From contig CAWJSI010000013.1 of NCBI GenBank assembly GCA_963845485.1, positions 124,001 to 188,000 on the forward strand: a stretch of 64,000 nucleotides of DNA, given 5' to 3'. Each line of letters opens with the position of its first letter. Position 1 is the stretch's first letter. The notes below the pieces were generated by a model. That model saw nothing but the letters and a program-made list of their open reading frames with translations, was not told where the DNA came from and did not search any database. Positions 9,011-17,083 of this stretch are shown in pieces. Source of the stretch: Bog-756 sp963845485 (GTDB taxonomy: Bacteria > Actinomycetota > Acidimicrobiia > Acidimicrobiales > RAAP-2). The position numbers were made by a program, and so were the translations under genes.

Positions 9011-9799
9011 ATGCCGGGGGCCAGGTTCACCGACATCCGCCGTTTCGATGCCATCGATTCAACCAATCGGTATCTCCTGGAGGAGGCACGGGCTGGGGCT
9101 CCCGAGGGCGTGGTGGCGGTGGCGGGGCACCAGACGGCCGGCCGGGGTCGCCTGGGCCGTCGTTGGGAGGCTCCCGCCGGGGCCAACCTATTGGTGTCGA
9201 TCCTGCTTCGCCCCGACCTCCCCGCCGACCAGCGACATCTCGCCACAGCGGCTGTGGCCCTGAGCGCCGCCGAGGCGGCCGAGGAACTCACGGACCTGCG
9301 CCTAGGGATCAAGTGGCCGAACGACCTGTTGGCTTCCGACGGCCGCAAGGTGGCCGGGGTCTTGGCCGAGGGGGACCTCACCGGCCCCCCTCGGCCGCCC
9401 GCGGCGCTGAACCCAGCCATCGTCGTAGGGATCGGCGTCAATGTGAACTGGCCGGCCACCGACAGTGATTTGCCCGGGGAGTTGGTGGGGGTGGCCACAT
9501 CCCTACGGCAGCTGAGCGGCCGTCCAATCGATCCCCCCGAGGTCTTATCGTCCCTGCTCAGCGCCCTGGAGCCTCGAGTGGACGCTCTGGGGACGCCCTC
9601 GGGCCGATCCCGACAGGCCGACGAGCTGCGCGACCGGTGCGTCACGCTCGGCGCGGCGGTCAGAGTCGAACTGGCCGCGTCGACATTCGAAGGACGGGCG
9701 GTGGATGTCACTCGGGAGGGACATCTGGTCGTCCGGACCCAGGCGGGACTACGGACGGTCGTGGCCGGGGATGTGATCCACGTCCGGCCCTCGGCGTAA
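9011..9799 (+). CDS. birA: Biotin--[acetyl-CoA-carboxylase] ligase
   Basis: A 262-residue ligase that forms biotinyl-AMP and attaches biotin to the carrier lysine of carboxylases. Visible motifs are the substrate-binding start DAIDSTN, the biotin/ATP loop GHQTAGRGRLGRRW, the KWPNDLL catalytic-lysine motif, KVAGVLAE, and a small C-terminal SH3-like domain. There is no N-terminal helix-turn-helix, so this is the monofunctional group I type and should not repress the bio genes as E. coli BirA does. The ATG at 9011 was chosen because everything upstream in frame is antisense to the carboxylase gene. The divergent partner is its likely main substrate. Confidence 0.92.
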   Translation: MPGARFTDIRRFDAIDSTNRYLLEEARAGAPEGVVAVAGHQTAGRGRLGRRWEAPAGANLLVSILLRPDLPADQRHLATAAVALSAAEAAEELTDLRLGIKWPNDLLASDGRKVAGVLAEGDLTGPPRPPAALNPAIVVGIGVNVNWPATDSDLPGELVGVATSLRQLSGRPIDPPEVLSSLLSALEPRVDALGTPSGRSRQADELRDRCVTLGAAVRVELAASTFEGRAVDVTREGHLVVRTQAGLRTVVAGDVIHVRPSA

Positions 9800-9900
9800 G
9801 GGCGCCGGTACCGATTGTCGACGTGGAGGACCGTCGGCGTCCGGTGGCTCCCCGAGCGTGGTCGGCGATTATCCAACCCGGGGGTGGGCTCACCCACGAG

Positions 9901-9906
9901 TAGCAT
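9901..9906 (+). promoter_or_regulatory. -10-like box TAGCAT before rmlB
   Basis: Nine nt before the ATG at 9916; likely promoter of the rmlB-rmlD pair, and no Shine-Dalgarno is seen. Confidence 0.45.
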
Positions 9907-9915
9907 TAGCCGATC

Positions 9916-10947
9916 ATGCGACTACTTGTGACCGGTGGAGCCGGCTTCATTGGATCGAACTTTGTGCGGTACTGGGTCCGCCACCATCCCGACGACGTGG
10001 TCGTGGCCTACGACGTGCTGACCTATGCGGGCAATCGTCCCAACCTCGTCGACATCGAAGACCGCATCGTCTTTGTGCAAGGGGACATCGGTGACCTCGA
10101 AACGGTGGCCAAGACTTTGGCCGAGCACGAAATCGACGTGATCGTGAACTTTGCCGCCGAATCTCACAACAGCCTGGCCATCCTGGACCCCTCCCGGTTC
10201 TTCAGGACCAACGTGCTGGGCACCCAGACACTGGCCGAGGCGGCCCGCAGGCACGGCGTGAGCCGTTTCCACCACATCTCGACCTGCGAGGTCTACGGGG
10301 ACCTCCCCCTCGATTCCGACGAGGTCTTCACCGAAGAGACCCCCTATCGTCCCCGCACGCCCTACAACGCCTCCAAGGCCGGTGCCGACCACGCCGTGCG
10401 GGCCTACGTGGAGACCTTCGCCCTACCGGCCACCATCACCAACTGCTGCAACAACTACGGGCCGTACCAGTTTCCCGAGAAGGTGATCCCGCTGTTCACC
10501 GCACGGGCGCTCGATGACCAGCCCCTGCCGCTGTACGCCTCCACCCAGAACCGACGCGAGTGGCTCCATGTTGACGACCACTGCCGGGCCATCGAGCTGG
10601 TGCTGCAACACGGGACAGTGGGGGAGACCTACAACGTGGGCAGCGGGATCGAAGCCAGCATCGAGGAGATCGCCGATGCCATCTTGGATGCCACCGGCAA
10701 GCCGAGGAGTCTGAAGGAGATCGTCCCGGACCGACCGAGCCACGACCGTAGGTACCTTCTCGATTCCACCAAGATCCGCAAAGGTCTGGGCTGGGAGCCG
10801 ACGGTGCCCTTCGATCAGGGCCTGGCTGAAACAGTGGCCTGGTACACGGCCAACCGGAGTTGGTGGGAGCCGTTACGAGACCGGGCCCCTGTCGTCGAAG
10901 GGGCGTGGCGGACCGAGGGGTCCCCGGGGCCGTCCGCCAGGTCGTGA
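9916..10947 (+). CDS. rmlB: dTDP-glucose 4,6-dehydratase
   Basis: A 343-residue short-chain dehydrogenase/reductase-fold enzyme converting dTDP-glucose to dTDP-4-keto-6-deoxyglucose, the second step to dTDP-L-rhamnose. It has the NAD-binding GGAGFIGSN, NFAAESHN, STCEVYG, the catalytic YNASK and NCCNNYGPYQFPEK, all RmlB hallmarks. The C-terminus has about 20 extra polar residues. Its TGA overlaps the GTG of rmlD (GTGA at 10944-10947), so the two are translationally coupled. An RmlA-like gene lies at 53.7 kb; RmlC is not in the window. Confidence 0.92.
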   Translation: MRLLVTGGAGFIGSNFVRYWVRHHPDDVVVAYDVLTYAGNRPNLVDIEDRIVFVQGDIGDLETVAKTLAEHEIDVIVNFAAESHNSLAILDPSRFFRTNVLGTQTLAEAARRHGVSRFHHISTCEVYGDLPLDSDEVFTEETPYRPRTPYNASKAGADHAVRAYVETFALPATITNCCNNYGPYQFPEKVIPLFTARALDDQPLPLYASTQNRREWLHVDDHCRAIELVLQHGTVGETYNVGSGIEASIEEIADAILDATGKPRSLKEIVPDRPSHDRRYLLDSTKIRKGLGWEPTVPFDQGLAETVAWYTANRSWWEPLRDRAPVVEGAWRTEGSPGPSARS

Positions 10948-11879
10948 ACCGCCCGCTTCGGGTTCTGCTCACCGGAGGGAACGGCCAGCTAGGTCAGGAC
11001 CTCAGCCGGGTTCTGGCCGGGGGTGTGCCTGACGGGGGCGCCCCGGAGGGCCTCGACATCCTCCCAGCGGTGGACGAGGGCACCTTCGACGTCCTCTCCA
11101 CGGACATCGACACCCTGGACGTCGCGGACCGGACATCGGTCCTCGCCACCGTCGACTCCTTCCGGCCGGACATCGTGTTGCACGGCGGGGCCTACACGGC
11201 GGTCGACGCCTGCGAGGCGGAGCCGGACACCGCGTACGCGGTTAACTCCCTCGGTTCCCGCAATATCGCCGAAGCCGCCGCCGCCGCCGACGCCCATCTC
11301 GTCTATGTCTCGACTGACTACGTCTTCGACGGCACGCTCGACCGCCCGTACGTCGAGTGGGACCAACCCAACCCGCGCTCGGTCTACGGGCGCAGCAAGC
11401 TGGGCGGCGAGATCGAGGTCCATGCCGTGGCCGGACCCTCGGCCACCATCGTGCGGACAGCGTGGGTCAGCGGCGCACACGGTGCCAACATGGTCAAGAC
11501 CGTGCTCCGGTTGGGCCGGTCCGATCCCGAAAGCACCCTCCGCTTCGTGGACGATCAGCACGGCTGCCCGACGTTCACCGCCGATCTGGCCGCCGCCCTG
11601 GTTCGACTGGCCATCGACCGCCGGCCCGGAACGTTCCATGTGACCAACCAAGGGGAGACCACGTGGTTCGGTTTCGCCCGCGCCGTACTCGAAGCGGCTG
11701 GACTCGACCCCGGAAGGGTCGAGCCCATTAGCACCGCTGACCTCGACCCACCCCGGCCTGCGCCTCGACCGGCCAACTCCAGACTCGACAATGCCGGCCT
11801 GCGGCTGTCGGGGGTGCCGCTGCTGCCGGCATGGACCGACGCCCTCAAACGCCTGGTGGTAGCCCTGCCGTCGGACTGA
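10944..11879 (+). CDS. rmlD: dTDP-4-dehydrorhamnose reductase
   Basis: A 311-residue NAD(P)H-dependent reductase making dTDP-L-rhamnose. The N-terminal LLTGGNGQLGQDL is the Rossmann motif, followed by VLHGGAYTAVDACE, VSTDYVFDG, a YGRSKLGGE catalytic Tyr-Lys pair and VRTAWVSG, all typical of RmlD. A ~30-residue acidic insertion (PDGGAPEGLDILPAVDE region) after the first strand is longer than usual. The start is the GTG overlapping the rmlB stop; an upstream in-frame start would sit inside rmlB. The product presumably feeds the WbbL-like rhamnosyltransferase at 15.4 kb. Confidence 0.9.
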   Translation: MNRPLRVLLTGGNGQLGQDLSRVLAGGVPDGGAPEGLDILPAVDEGTFDVLSTDIDTLDVADRTSVLATVDSFRPDIVLHGGAYTAVDACEAEPDTAYAVNSLGSRNIAEAAAAADAHLVYVSTDYVFDGTLDRPYVEWDQPNPRSVYGRSKLGGEIEVHAVAGPSATIVRTAWVSGAHGANMVKTVLRLGRSDPESTLRFVDDQHGCPTFTADLAAALVRLAIDRRPGTFHVTNQGETTWFGFARAVLEAAGLDPGRVEPISTADLDPPRPAPRPANSRLDNAGLRLSGVPLLPAWTDALKRLVVALPSD

Positions 11880-11969
11880 CCGCAGCGAGTTCTCTCCTCC
11901 CGAGACAGGTCGATCCTGGTGGCAACGACTTCAGAACGCGGGCAAATGAGCCGACATGGAGGAGGACCC

Positions 11970-13505
11970 TTGGTCCACGAGAACTTGCCCAGTGAAGTCA
12001 GGAATGAGCCCGTGCTGTCATTGATCTCCGGAGTGTTCGGCGGGTCCAGCCCCACGTCTGGGGGCCGGTCCTCCACTGACGAGAGCCAGTCCCGGGACGG
12101 TACCCAGTCGGGTCCAGCCTCGGCCGGGGCACGGGGGCCATCGCCGGCCAACGGCCACAGCGTCGCCGTAATTGGCGTGGGGTATGTGGGCCTTCCCACC
12201 GCGGCGACGCTGGCCCACCTGGGTCACCGGGTGACCTGTGGCGACAATGATCCTGCCAAAGTGGCCATGCTCGAGCGGGGCCAGGTTCCCATCGTCGAGG
12301 AGCACCTGGAGGAGCTGGTGCGCGAGGGCCAGGAGGCGGGGAGGCTCCGTTTCGTCGTCGGTGCCTCCGAGGCGGTCGAAGGCGCCGAGTTCGTATTTCT
12401 CTGCGTGCCGACCCCGCAGGGCGACGATGGCTCGGCCGACCTTTCCTACGTCGAGGCGGTGGCGAAAGAGATCGGCCCACTCCTCTCGCCGGGAACCGTC
12501 ATCGTGAACAAGTCGACGGTGCCGGTGGGCTCGACGCTGGTGGTCGAGCGGGTGCTCGGTCGATCCGACGTTGCCGTGGTGTCGAACCCCGAATTTTTGC
12601 GGGAGGGGACCGCGGTACCCGACAGCCTCCATCCCGAGCGGATCGTGGTCGGGGCAGACGACCAGGCGGCGGCGGCCCGGGTGGGCAACCTGTTCTCCGG
12701 GACCCACGCCCCACTCCTGATCACCGACGCGGCCACCGCCGAGACCATCAAATACGCCTCCAACGCCTTCCTGGCCACCAAACTGAGCTTTGTGAACGCG
12801 GTGGCCGGTCTGTGCGAGGCGGTGGGTGCAGATGTCCGAGATGTCATCTTGGGACTGGGCTACGACAAGCGGATCGGGTTCGAGTACCTCCGGCCCGGAC
12901 CGGGGTGGGGTGGGAGCTGCCTGCCGAAGGACACCCGGGCCCTGGTGCACATCGCTGAACAGGCCGGGTACGACTTCTCCTTCTTGAAGGGGGCCATCGC
13001 CACCAACGACGAGCAGTTCGAGCGCGTCGTCAACAAGGTACGAGCAGCCGTAGGTGACCAGCTCGAGGGAGCGGTCATCACCGTGTGGGGCCTGACCTTC
13101 AAAGCTGGCACCGACGACCTGCGCAACTCACCTGCGGTCGAGGTGGCCGTCCGTCTGGTGGAAGAGGGCGCCATCGTCCAGGCATTCGATCCGACGGTCG
13201 AGGTCCCCTTGGGCCAGCAGTCGATGGCCATCGAAGGTCTGACGGGCCGGCCTACGGCCGATCGTGCCAAGGGGGCCGGGGGCGACCCCGATCACCTAGT
13301 TCGGGCCTTCCCCGACGCCTATTCGGCCTGCCGGGACGCCCAGGCCGTCGTGGTGCTCACTGAGTGGGACGAGTTCCGCTGGCTCGACTTCACCAAGGTC
13401 CGCGACGCCATGGCATCAGCCGTCGTCGTGGATGCCCGCAACCTGTTGGATCCCGCCCAACTGCGCCGGATCGGGTTTGAGTACACCGGAATCGGCCGTC
13501 GGTAG
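11970..13505 (+). CDS. ugd: UDP-glucose/GDP-mannose 6-dehydrogenase family protein
   Basis: An NAD-dependent dehydrogenase oxidising C6 of a nucleotide sugar twice, most likely UDP-glucose to UDP-glucuronate. After a ~65-residue low-complexity Ser/Gly/Pro leader come VAVIGVGYVGLPTA, NKSTVPVG, NPEFLREGTAV, the dimerisation region YASNAFLATKLSF, and the catalytic-cysteine motif GWGGSCLPKD. The last domain begins at VWGLTFKAGTDDLR. The start is uncertain: TTG 11970 has a perfect GGAGGAGG 4-7 nt upstream, while in-frame GTG 11919 and ATG 11946 lack one. The next gene decarboxylates UDP-glucuronate, which supports the substrate choice. Confidence 0.85.
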   Translation: MVHENLPSEVRNEPVLSLISGVFGGSSPTSGGRSSTDESQSRDGTQSGPASAGARGPSPANGHSVAVIGVGYVGLPTAATLAHLGHRVTCGDNDPAKVAMLERGQVPIVEEHLEELVREGQEAGRLRFVVGASEAVEGAEFVFLCVPTPQGDDGSADLSYVEAVAKEIGPLLSPGTVIVNKSTVPVGSTLVVERVLGRSDVAVVSNPEFLREGTAVPDSLHPERIVVGADDQAAAARVGNLFSGTHAPLLITDAATAETIKYASNAFLATKLSFVNAVAGLCEAVGADVRDVILGLGYDKRIGFEYLRPGPGWGGSCLPKDTRALVHIAEQAGYDFSFLKGAIATNDEQFERVVNKVRAAVGDQLEGAVITVWGLTFKAGTDDLRNSPAVEVAVRLVEEGAIVQAFDPTVEVPLGQQSMAIEGLTGRPTADRAKGAGGDPDHLVRAFPDAYSACRDAQAVVVLTEWDEFRWLDFTKVRDAMASAVVVDARNLLDPAQLRRIGFEYTGIGRR

Positions 13506-13555
13506 CTCGCGGTGATCCCGGGACACGACCACCGTGACGCAGCGATGAGGCCACG

Positions 13556-14554
13556 GTGACACAGCGAGTGGTGGTGCTCGGGGGCGGCGGGTTCCTCGGG
13601 TCACACCTGTGTGACCAGCTGCTGGCCCGCGGCGACGAAGTGGTCTGTGTAGACAACTTCTCGACCGGTCGTCCCGCCAACGTCGCCCATCTGGAGGATC
13701 GACCGGACTTCACCCTCATCCGCGCCGACATCGCCAACGAGGTGCCGGTGGACGGACCCGTCGACGGGGTCTTCAACCTGGCCAGTCCGGCATCGCCCCC
13801 TGACTACCTCGCCCTGCCCTTGGAGACCCTGGCCGTCGGGAGCGAGGGAACCCGGCACGGTCTGGAGCTCGCCCACCGCCACGGTGCCCGCTATCTGCTG
13901 GCGTCGACCAGCGAGGTCTACGGGGACCCCGACGTCCACCCCCAGACGGAGTCCTACTGGGGCAACGTGAACTCGGTCGGACCCCGCAGCGTCTACGACG
14001 AGGCCAAGCGGTTCGCCGAGGCCCTGACCATGGGGTACCACCGGACGCTCGGCACCAACGTCGGCATCGTCCGTATCTTCAACACCTACGGGCCCCGGCT
14101 CCGACCCGACGACGGCCGGGTGGTCTCCAACTTCCTCGTCCAGGCCCTCAACGGTGAGCCCCTGACCGTCTATGGGGACGGTAGCCAGACCCGGAGCCTC
14201 TGCTACGTGGACGATGAGGTCCGGGGGCTGATCGCCCTGTTCGACTCCGATCTCACCGGGCCGGTCAACATCGGCAATCCCGACGAGTACACGGTGCTCG
14301 AGCTGGCCCACACCGTCGTCGAGCTCCTCGGCTCCTCGTCGGAGGTCGTCCACCTCCCGCTGCCGGTGGACGACCCCACCCGCCGTCGGCCGGACATCAC
14401 CTTGGCCAGGACCGCCCTCGGCTGGGAGCCGACCACCGGACTCCGTGAGGGTCTGGCCCGGACGGCCGAGGCCGTGGCCGGCGAAGGCGAGGTCGTGGTG
14501 ACGGCGAAGTCCGCCAACCATGGGTCACGGAGCGGTCGTGATGAGAGGGTCTGA
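13556..14554 (+). CDS. UDP-glucuronate decarboxylase (UDP-xylose synthase)-like
   Basis: A 332-residue SDR-fold enzyme. The NAD motif GGGGFLGSH, the LASPASPPDYLALPLET segment, STSEVYGDP, YDEAKRFAE (catalytic Tyr-Lys) and YGDGSQTRSLCYVDD are the recognised pattern of UDP-glucuronate decarboxylases, which make UDP-xylose. It follows ugd, the enzyme supplying UDP-glucuronate, by 50 nt. The GTG start has GATGAGG upstream. The start region is imperfectly duplicated just before it: GTGACGCAGCGATGA at 13534 versus GTGACACAGCGAGTG at 13556. Confidence 0.82.
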   Translation: MTQRVVVLGGGGFLGSHLCDQLLARGDEVVCVDNFSTGRPANVAHLEDRPDFTLIRADIANEVPVDGPVDGVFNLASPASPPDYLALPLETLAVGSEGTRHGLELAHRHGARYLLASTSEVYGDPDVHPQTESYWGNVNSVGPRSVYDEAKRFAEALTMGYHRTLGTNVGIVRIFNTYGPRLRPDDGRVVSNFLVQALNGEPLTVYGDGSQTRSLCYVDDEVRGLIALFDSDLTGPVNIGNPDEYTVLELAHTVVELLGSSSEVVHLPLPVDDPTRRRPDITLARTALGWEPTTGLREGLARTAEAVAGEGEVVVTAKSANHGSRSGRDERV

Positions 14555-14597
14555 GGTAGCCTGCCCCCGATTTGCCGACGAGGGGAGCAGGAGCGAG

Positions 14598-14618
14598 ATG
14601 CTACGGATACTCCCATGA
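14598..14618 (+). CDS. Putative 6-codon leader ORF overlapping the GT2 start
   Basis: ATG 14598 has AGGAG 4 nt upstream and encodes MLRILP before TGA, which overlaps the glycosyltransferase ATG (ATGA at 14615-14618). The glycosyltransferase has no Shine-Dalgarno of its own at a normal distance, so ribosomes loaded here could restart on it. TAGCCT at 14557-14562 may be the promoter. It may equally be a chance ORF. Confidence 0.3.
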   Translation: MLRILP

Positions 14619-15367
14619 GTGATGACTTGGACAGCGGAGACCTCGAGAGTTCGCGAGTAGACGATCACTGGTTCACGCTTCTCTCAGTGATTGTGCCCGT
14701 CTTCAACGAACGCACGACGGTGGCCGAAGTCATCCGCCGGATCCGGGCCGTCAAACTGCCCGTCGACGTCGAAGTGATCGTGGTGGACGATGGCTCGTCG
14801 GACGGTACGGACAAGGTGCTGGCCGCTCTGGGCGACTCCACCGTCAGGGTGATCAACCATGCGGCCAACAAGGGCAAAGGGGCGGCCATCCGCACAGGCA
14901 TGGCGTCAGTCAAGGGCGACCTGGTGTTGGTCCAGGACGCCGACCTCGAATACGACCCCAACGACTGGTCACGGTTGCTCGAGCCGATCCTGCGCCGCAA
15001 GGCCCAAGTCGTCTACGGCAGCCGGTTCACCGGCGAACGCAAGAACATGCTGCCGCTCCATTGGATCGGCAACCGGTTCCTCTCTCTCGTGACCAACGTG
15101 CTCTACTCGTCCACCCTTTCGGACATGGAGACCTGCTACAAGATGTTCGACCGCCGGGTGCTCGAGGGGATCACCATCGAGTCGGACCGGTTCGACTTCG
15201 AGCCCGAGATCACCGCCAAGGTTCTCCGCCGCGGGTACCGGATCTACGAGGTGCCCATCTCCTATGCCGGCCGCGAGCCCGACGAGGGAAAAAAGATCAC
15301 CTGGCGGGACGGCTTCGGAGCACTCCGGGCCCTCGTCAAGTACCGGTTCACTCGGCTGGATCGGTGA
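14615..15367 (+). CDS. GT2 family glycosyltransferase (dolichyl-phosphate mannosyltransferase/DPM1-like)
   Basis: A 250-residue GT-A fold enzyme with LSVIVPVFNE, the VVDDGSSDGT loop, NKGKGAAIRTGM and metal-binding QDADLEYDP. This is the pattern of polyprenyl-phosphate-sugar synthases, which load a sugar from a nucleotide donor onto a lipid phosphate on the cytoplasmic face. There is no C-terminal membrane domain, and the GDGFGALRALVKYRF-type end is common in soluble members. The lipid-linked sugar could serve the GT-C-like membrane proteins in this window. Its stop overlaps the next gene's start (GTGA at 15364). Confidence 0.85.
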   Translation: MSDDLDSGDLESSRVDDHWFTLLSVIVPVFNERTTVAEVIRRIRAVKLPVDVEVIVVDDGSSDGTDKVLAALGDSTVRVINHAANKGKGAAIRTGMASVKGDLVLVQDADLEYDPNDWSRLLEPILRRKAQVVYGSRFTGERKNMLPLHWIGNRFLSLVTNVLYSSTLSDMETCYKMFDRRVLEGITIESDRFDFEPEITAKVLRRGYRIYEVPISYAGREPDEGKKITWRDGFGALRALVKYRFTRLDR

Positions 15368-16230
15368 CCACCCACTCCGATGCCGGAGTCACCGTGGTCA
15401 TCGTGAACTACGAGTCAGGTGTCGCACTGCTTCACTGCGTCGAGGGTTGGAAGGCTGACGGGGCGGCCGACGTGGTCGTCGTGGACAACGGATCCCGGGA
15501 CGGCTCGGTCGCCCGGGCCACCGCCAGTTTCCCCGACCTCGAGGTCGTGACTCCCGGAAGGAACCTGGGCTACGGGGCCACGGCCAACCGCGGGGTGGCA
15601 GCCACGACCGCATCCCGGATCGTGGTGAGCAACCCCGACCTCGAGGTTCGACCCGGGACCCTGGCTGCCTTGAACGACGCCTTGGACGACCATCCGGGCT
15701 GGGCTCTGGTCGGACCACTCATCCGCACCTCTTCGGGCGACCGTTACCCGTCGGCGCGCCACTTCCCCTCACTGGTCGATGCCGGTGGCCACGCGCTCTT
15801 GGGAATATTCGCCCCCGAAAACCGCTTCACGAGGTCCTACCAACGGCGCGAACTCGACCAGGTCACCGGCGACCCGGTCGAGGTGGACTGGGTCTCAGGG
15901 GCGTGCTTTTTGGTCCGGCGTCCAGCGTTTGAAGACGTCGGAGGGTTCGACGAGGCCTACTTCATGTACTTAGAGGACGTGGATCTCTGCTGGCGGTTGG
16001 GTGAACACCGTTGGTCAGTCGCCTACGTGCCCGAGGCCGAGGTCACCCACCGCCAAGGCGTCTCGACCGATCACCACCCCTACCGGATGATCCTCGAGCA
16101 CCACCGCTCACTCCTGCGCTTTGCCACCCGCTCGTCTACGGGCTGGCGTCGGGCCGCCCTGCCCCTGGTGGCCCTCGGAATCGCCATGAGAGCGGCTCTG
16201 GCCTGTCTGGCCCGGATCACCGGGCGGTGA
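15364..16230 (+). CDS. wbbL: GT2 family rhamnosyltransferase, WbbL-like
   Basis: A 288-residue inverting GT2 transferase. It has VVIVNYESG, VVDNGSRDGS, the GRNLGYGATANRG motif, a SNPDLE divalent-metal site and EVDWVSGACFLVRR followed by GFDEAYFMYLEDVDLCWR, the signature set of WbbL-type rhamnosyltransferases. Mycobacterial WbbL adds L-rhamnose to decaprenyl-diphosphate-GlcNAc to prime arabinogalactan. Given rmlB/rmlD upstream, a rhamnosyl step on a lipid-linked acceptor is likely, though the acceptor is inferred. The last ~30 residues form a hydrophobic/amphipathic helix that may hold it to the membrane. The start is the GTG within the previous stop. Confidence 0.8.
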   Translation: MTTHSDAGVTVVIVNYESGVALLHCVEGWKADGAADVVVVDNGSRDGSVARATASFPDLEVVTPGRNLGYGATANRGVAATTASRIVVSNPDLEVRPGTLAALNDALDDHPGWALVGPLIRTSSGDRYPSARHFPSLVDAGGHALLGIFAPENRFTRSYQRRELDQVTGDPVEVDWVSGACFLVRRPAFEDVGGFDEAYFMYLEDVDLCWRLGEHRWSVAYVPEAEVTHRQGVSTDHHPYRMILEHHRSLLRFATRSSTGWRRAALPLVALGIAMRAALACLARITGR

Positions 16231-16262
16231 CCGGCCCGTCCGGAATACCGGACCACAGGCTG

Positions 16263-16268
16263 TAGGGT
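16263..16268 (+). promoter_or_regulatory. -10-like box TAGGGT
   Basis: Eleven nt before the ATG at 16280; possible promoter separating the anchored Thr-rich protein and the ManC-like gene from the glycosyltransferases upstream. Confidence 0.35.
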
Positions 16269-16279
16269 GTCCTCCGATC

Positions 16280-17083
16280 ATGGCGAGCAACTCGAAGGGC
16301 AACTCGACCGGTAAATGGGTAGAGCGCGCCGCCACCACCGGTGGGGGACGTACCTACCGCGGGCAGATGCCGGTCAACTGGTATGCCAGCCTGGCCATCA
16401 TCGTCATTGTGGGTCTGGTGCTGATCGGGTTCAGCCGGTACCAGCGGACCCATCAGACGGCCTCCTCGGCCGGACCGCCGACCACCAGCCAGCAGTGGTT
16501 CGCCGCGCTGGGCATCGACATCTGCGGCACGGTGCAGGCCGCCCTTCCGGCCAGCACCAACGGGAACAAGGTGGGTTTCACCGCCAACGGTAACGGCGTA
16601 CTGACCATCCAGCCGAAGAACAGTTCCGAGTCGGGGAGCAACGCCACCCTGGGCAAGTTCGTCGACGGGTACAAGGGGCTCGAGTTGAGCTCGTCGACAC
16701 TCCAATACCCGGGCAAACAGGTCTGGACCAACGGCGACGTCTGTCCGAAGGGCACCCCTGATGCCGGAAAACCAGGAGTGGTCATCGTGGACAGCTGGTC
16801 CAACTTCAACGCCAAGTCGGGCAGTGAGACGAGCGGGGCCCCCGAAGACCTCCTGTTCAAAAACGGTCAGCTGATCACCATGGCCTTCGTGCCCGCCACG
16901 GCCACGATTCCGAAGCCCCCCGCCTCGGCCATCACCGCCCTGATCCAAGCGTTGTCTGGCACCACCACCACCACCACGCTGCCCACGACGTCGACCACGG
17001 CCCCGGTCACGTCGACCACCGCGGCACCGGCCAGCTCTACGACGACAGCACCCACGACGACCACCACCGGGAAATCCAAGTGA
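16280..17083 (+). CDS. Membrane-anchored protein of unknown function with Thr-rich tail
   Basis: I do not recognise a characterised family. The 267 residues divide into a short basic cytoplasmic head (to ~residue 37), one hydrophobic helix (SLAIIVIVGLVLIGF, ~38-53), and an extracellular domain of ~165 residues. That domain has two cysteines (ICGTV and DVCPKG) likely to form a disulfide. A Thr/Ser/Pro/Ala-rich tail of ~45 residues (TTTTTTLPTTST and similar) follows, resembling a cell-wall-spanning or glycosylated stalk. The stop overlaps the GTG of the ManC-like gene, so the two are coupled. Its place between glycosyltransferases suggests a surface or polysaccharide role. Confidence 0.75.
   Translation: MASNSKGNSTGKWVERAATTGGGRTYRGQMPVNWYASLAIIVIVGLVLIGFSRYQRTHQTASSAGPPTTSQQWFAALGIDICGTVQAALPASTNGNKVGFTANGNGVLTIQPKNSSESGSNATLGKFVDGYKGLELSSSTLQYPGKQVWTNGDVCPKGTPDAGKPGVVIVDSWSNFNAKSGSETSGAPEDLLFKNGQLITMAFVPATATIPKPPASAITALIQALSGTTTTTTLPTTSTTAPVTSTTAAPASSTTTAPTTTTTGKSK

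Noticed and set aside
8923..9906. Open frame extending the carboxylase alpha subunit by 328 residues upstream
   Set aside because: It runs antisense through birA; the carboxylase family start (KKVLIANRGEIAV) with a ribosome-binding site is at 8922.
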